Origin: Streptomyces sp. F63
GTDB taxonomy: Bacteria; Actinomycetota; Actinomycetes; Streptomycetales; Streptomycetaceae
Length of the DNA: 64,000 nucleotides
Reading direction: 5' to 3'
Assembly (NCBI RefSeq): GCF_018070345.1
Contig: NZ_JAGPXX010000008.1
Coordinates: 186,001-250,000, forward strand
Position numbers and translations under genes: made by a program. Below are positions 61,845 through 64,000 of this stretch, piece by piece. Within the stretch, counting starts at the first letter, position 1; each line of letters opens with the position of its first letter. The notes under the pieces are model-generated. The model had not been told where the DNA came from. It ran no database searches and was given only the letters and a program-made list of their open reading frames with translations.

Positions 61845-62190
61845 GTGTACGGGACAGGCCGTCCCCGGGCCCGGCCGGGCCATGCCAGCCCGTTCGGCCG
61901 GCTGCCGGGAGTTCTTCCGCTCCTCCTTCGGCTACAGCCCGAGCACGTGGGCGCGGGCCCTCGCCCCCGGCTCGACCCGGCCGAGACATCCGGCGATCCG
62001 GGCCATGGCCTGGCCGAGCATGCCCGACGGTTTCCGGGGTACCGGCGTCACCGGGCCGGGCCGAACCCGGAGACGCATTTCCTCCGGAACAGATCACCCC
62101 GCCCGCAAGGAGCTCACCGAATTCCGGGACGAAAAGGCCAGGGAGCCCCCAGAATTCTCTCACCGGCCTTTTCACCTGCCTGACGGCCGG
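61845..62190. other. Intergenic region with a possible AraC remnant
   Basis: No intact gene. Around 61876-61940 one frame reads CREFFRSSFGYSPSTWARA, which resembles the C-terminal helix-turn-helix edge of AraC regulators; it may be a fragment of a decayed gene. Confidence 0.3.
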
Positions 62191-62604
62191 CTACTTCGAC
62201 ATCACCGCGCGAAGTGTTCCCGCGGTGGTGGCCTCGAACTCACCGAAGGCCGTCGTTCCGTCCGAGAAGAGGACGTAGGCCCGGGCCCCGGCGATGTCGA
62301 GGATGCGCACTCCGGCCGACGCGGAGCCGGTGAAGTCGGGGTCTATTCCGCTGAACGCCACCTGCTCCCCGGGGGCGAAACCGGAGAAGTTGGCGATCAC
62401 CACCTCGGTGTTCACGCCGACCGTGCTGGTGAGCGTCGCGGGGCCGGAGAAGCTGCCCATACTGTCCCAGGTGACAGGGAACTTGGCGGTACGGCCGCTG
62501 ATACCGAACGACTGAACCTGCGCGCCGCTTCCGTTGTTGACGGTGAGGTTGACGGAGAACGAGTTGAGCGGACCAGCAAACGTGGCCACGACTTCCTGAG
62601 CCAT
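62191..62604 (-). CDS. Small beta-rich protein of unknown family
   Basis: A 137-residue protein without signal peptide or membrane segment, predicted almost entirely beta-strand: VATFAGPLNSFSVNLTVNNG, then AKFPVTWDSMGSFSGPATLT, then ILDIAGARAYVLFSDGTTAF. Its pattern recalls a small lectin-like or phage structural sandwich, but I recognise no family. It is richer in Ser/Thr/Val/Phe and lower in G+C at third positions than its neighbours, suggesting recent transfer. The ATG at 62604 has CAGGAGAT upstream. Confidence 0.7.
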   Translation of the reverse strand: MAQEVVATFAGPLNSFSVNLTVNNGSGAQVQSFGISGRTAKFPVTWDSMGSFSGPATLTSTVGVNTEVVIANFSGFAPGEQVAFSGIDPDFTGSASAGVRILDIAGARAYVLFSDGTTAFGEFEATTAGTLRAVMSK

Positions 62605-62977
62605 GCGGCATCTCCTGTCCCATTAATGCCGGGCCGAAGTCCGGCCCGTGCAGACGCTTTCATGGTGCGCCCATGTCGGCATCGTCAACCGGTTCCGGGA
62701 CATTCCGGAAGAAGCACAGTGGCGCTGACGGAAAATCCTCCGCGAGATCGCGCTTCCCTCCAATGCGCCATTGCGCTGTTTCCCCCTCACACCGGACGGG
62801 AAGACCACGGAAGAAAAACGAGGATGCTACATTCGGATAGTGCGGGAAATCAGCACGCGTTCACCGTGCCGTCCGGGGCCGGATGCCGCCGAACCGCCCG
62901 GCCGCGGATTCGGGACCTGCCTGTCCGGACGCTCCGAGCCTGCCGCCTCTCGCCCCGTTCGCCCCGCGCGGCCCTGA
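62605..62977. other. Spacer with AT-rich patches
   Basis: About 370 bases with no gene supported. AT-rich stretches (GGAAGAAAAACGAGGATGCTAC region, about 62810-62832) contrast with the flanks and fit the transferred neighbourhood of the preceding gene. Confidence 0.4.
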
Positions 62978-63313
62978 AGTGGACGGCAGCGGCGACGGAC
63001 GGGCGGCGGTGAGCGCGGGGACGGCGGCGCGGGGGGCGGTTCCGCGGCGGGCGCCCCGGACGGCGGTGCCGTCGCGGACGCCCCTGAGGACCGTGCCGCC
63101 ACGGGCGCCCTCGAAGACGGCACCGGCTGCGAGGCCGTGGTGCTGGGCAACTGCCCGTTCCACGCACTGGCCCGCGAGCACACCGACACCGTCTGCGGGA
63201 TGAATCTCCACCTGATGCGCGGCGTCCTCGACGGTCTCCCCGGCGCCGGCTACCGCGCCCGGCTCGCCCCCACCCCGGGACACTGCTGCGTCCGCCTGGA
63301 GCCTCACGCGTGA
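62978..63313 (+). pseudogene. C-terminal remnant of an ArsR-like regulator
   Basis: One frame ending at the stop 63311-63313 reads GCEAVVLGNCPFHALAREHT, then VCGMNLHLMRGVLDGLPG, then ARLAPTPGHCCVRLEPHA. This is the cysteine-containing C-terminal domain of Streptomyces helix-turn-helix regulators (NCPFHALA, VCGMN and GxCCVR are conserved). The frame upstream is interrupted by a TGA at 62975 and no winged helix is present, so only the last 70 or so residues survive. Confidence 0.65.
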
Positions 63314-63329
63314 CGGTCCCGGGTGTCCG

Positions 63330-63533
63330 TGAACAACTGCCGCCGTGGACCAGCGGGTTCACGGCTGGTCCACGGAACCTCTTCGACGTGCACAGCCTCG
63401 ACGATCTCGATCTGCTGCCCAACCTCAGTTTTTCGACGGGGCGGAGCTGCTGGAGCTCTCGATCCCCGACGGGCCGGGGATCCTGGCGGCCCGGGGTGTC
63501 GCCGTGCGCCGGCACCCCAGCCGTGGATCGTGA
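63330..63533 (+). pseudogene. Possible frameshifted gene fragment
   Basis: One frame gives LFDVHSLDDLDLLPNLSF and the neighbouring frame continues FFDGAELLELSIPDGPGILA to a stop at 63531. The two join across a five-T run (63429-63433), unusual in this genome, which looks like a single-base slippage. The parent family is not recognised. Confidence 0.35.
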
Positions 63534-63617
63534 TCTTGGGCGGGGCGGGACGGGGCGGGGATCGGCCGGATCGATATCGGATCGCGTGAGGTGGCCGCCC
63601 GCTGGCACGCTGCCCCC

Positions 63618-64000
63618 ATGGATCACGCGGAGGTACTGCTCATCGGAGGACGGGCCGGTGTCGGCAAGACGACGGTGGGGTGGGAGGTTTCGGCGCTGCT
63701 GCGCTCCGAGGCGGTCGCTCACGCGATCATCGACGGCGACTTCATGGGGCAGGTGCATCCGGCGCCAGAGGGAGACCCCCGTCGTGCGGAGATCACCGAG
63801 AGCAATCTGACTGCCGTGTGGGCGAACTTCGCCCAGCGCGGCTACCGGCGCCTGATCTACACGAACACCAAGAGTGTGCTGCCGGAGGCGACGGGCATGT
63901 TCGAGCGTGCCATGGGGGGCGGCGTGGGGATCACGCGAGTCCTGCTCACCGCCTCCGATGCCACCGCCCGCGAGCGGCTGGTGACTCGGCTCGGAGCTGA
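63618..64000 (+). CDS. P-loop kinase-like protein (partial)
   Basis: The first 127 residues of an ATP-binding protein running off the window edge. MDHAEVLLIGGRAGVGKTTV carries a Walker A (GGRAGVGKTT); AHAIIDGDFMGQVHPAPEGD then ITESNLTAVWANFAQRGYRR and later ITRVLLTASDATARERLVTR resemble small-molecule kinases of the adenylylsulfate-kinase or shikimate-kinase superfamily common in actinobacteria. No clear ribosome site precedes the ATG at 63618; a GATCGATATCGGATC element lies 40 bases upstream. Function cannot be given from the fragment. Confidence 0.8.
   Translation, partial: MDHAEVLLIGGRAGVGKTTVGWEVSALLRSEAVAHAIIDGDFMGQVHPAPEGDPRRAEITESNLTAVWANFAQRGYRRLIYTNTKSVLPEATGMFERAMGGGVGITRVLLTASDATARERLVTRLGA

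Noticed and set aside
61876..62190. AraC-like fragment CREFFRSSFGYSPSTW
   Set aside because: Too short and lacking the flanking helix-turn-helix residues to be called a pseudogene with confidence; noted only under the spacer entry.

Overview
The window is chromosomal DNA of a Streptomyces or very close relative. The signs are very high G+C with G/C-ending codons, many GTG starts, operons joined by ATGA/GTGA overlaps, GGAGG-type ribosome sites, a Scr1/DUF397 gene pair, zinc-ribbon and PadR/IclR/TetR genes typical of the genus, and CebR-type cellulose operators. All function calls come from reading motifs; no database search was possible.

Layout. 1-2.5 kb: partial F420:NADPH reductase, an SIS-like protein, a small conserved protein, and methionine aminopeptidase. 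2.5-10.5 kb: a cellulase locus with a reducing-end GH48 exocellulase, a GH6 endoglucanase translationally coupled to a DoxX membrane protein, and a GH6 cellobiohydrolase. 11.1-13.4 kb: a solitary N6-adenine methylase fused to a specificity-like C-terminus. 13.6-19 kb: an alpha-glucoside operon (GH13, binding lipoprotein, two permeases), followed by a lone sugar-binding protein. 20.7-24.4 kb: PadR regulator plus a MacB/FtsX-type ABC exporter. 24.4-34 kb: a Liv-type ABC importer, PaaX and IclR regulators, and a VanA/VanB-like Rieske demethylase with a small Cys protein between its two components; together these look like uptake and O-demethylation (or ring hydroxylation) of an aromatic acid. 34.3-38.2 kb: secreted CE4 deacetylase, flavin oxidoreductase-like protein, a putative phosphorothioate-dependent HNH endonuclease, an aldo-keto reductase. 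39-43 kb: GH9 cellulase and GH10 xylanase. 43.0-48.5 kb: a compositionally different island holding a radical-SAM/SPASM peptide-modification cluster with a 54-aa candidate precursor. 48.5-56.2 kb: TetR/aldo-keto reductase pair, MFS exporter, large starch-binding alpha-amylase, small secreted protein. 56.4-64 kb: accessory and hypothetical genes, Scr1/DUF397, gene remnants, and a partial P-loop kinase.

How it works together. The polysaccharide genes form one theme. TGGGAGCGCTCCCA-like palindromes lie in front of GH48, both GH6 genes and GH9, consistent with joint repression by a CebR/CelR regulator encoded elsewhere. A different palindrome precedes GH10, and another precedes CE4. None of the four cellulases or the xylanase carries a CBM2, which is unusual for Streptomyces.

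The most interesting element is the island. It is flanked by about 77-bp imperfect direct repeats that both contain the last codons of the xylanase, as if DNA had been inserted at the 3' end of that gene. Inside, a zinc-finger-like protein, a seven-cysteine SPASM radical SAM enzyme, a short Cys-containing peptide and a GNAT acetyltransferase are tightly co-oriented behind a divergent XRE-TPR regulator. I read this as an undescribed RiPP (ribosomally made, modified peptide) system.
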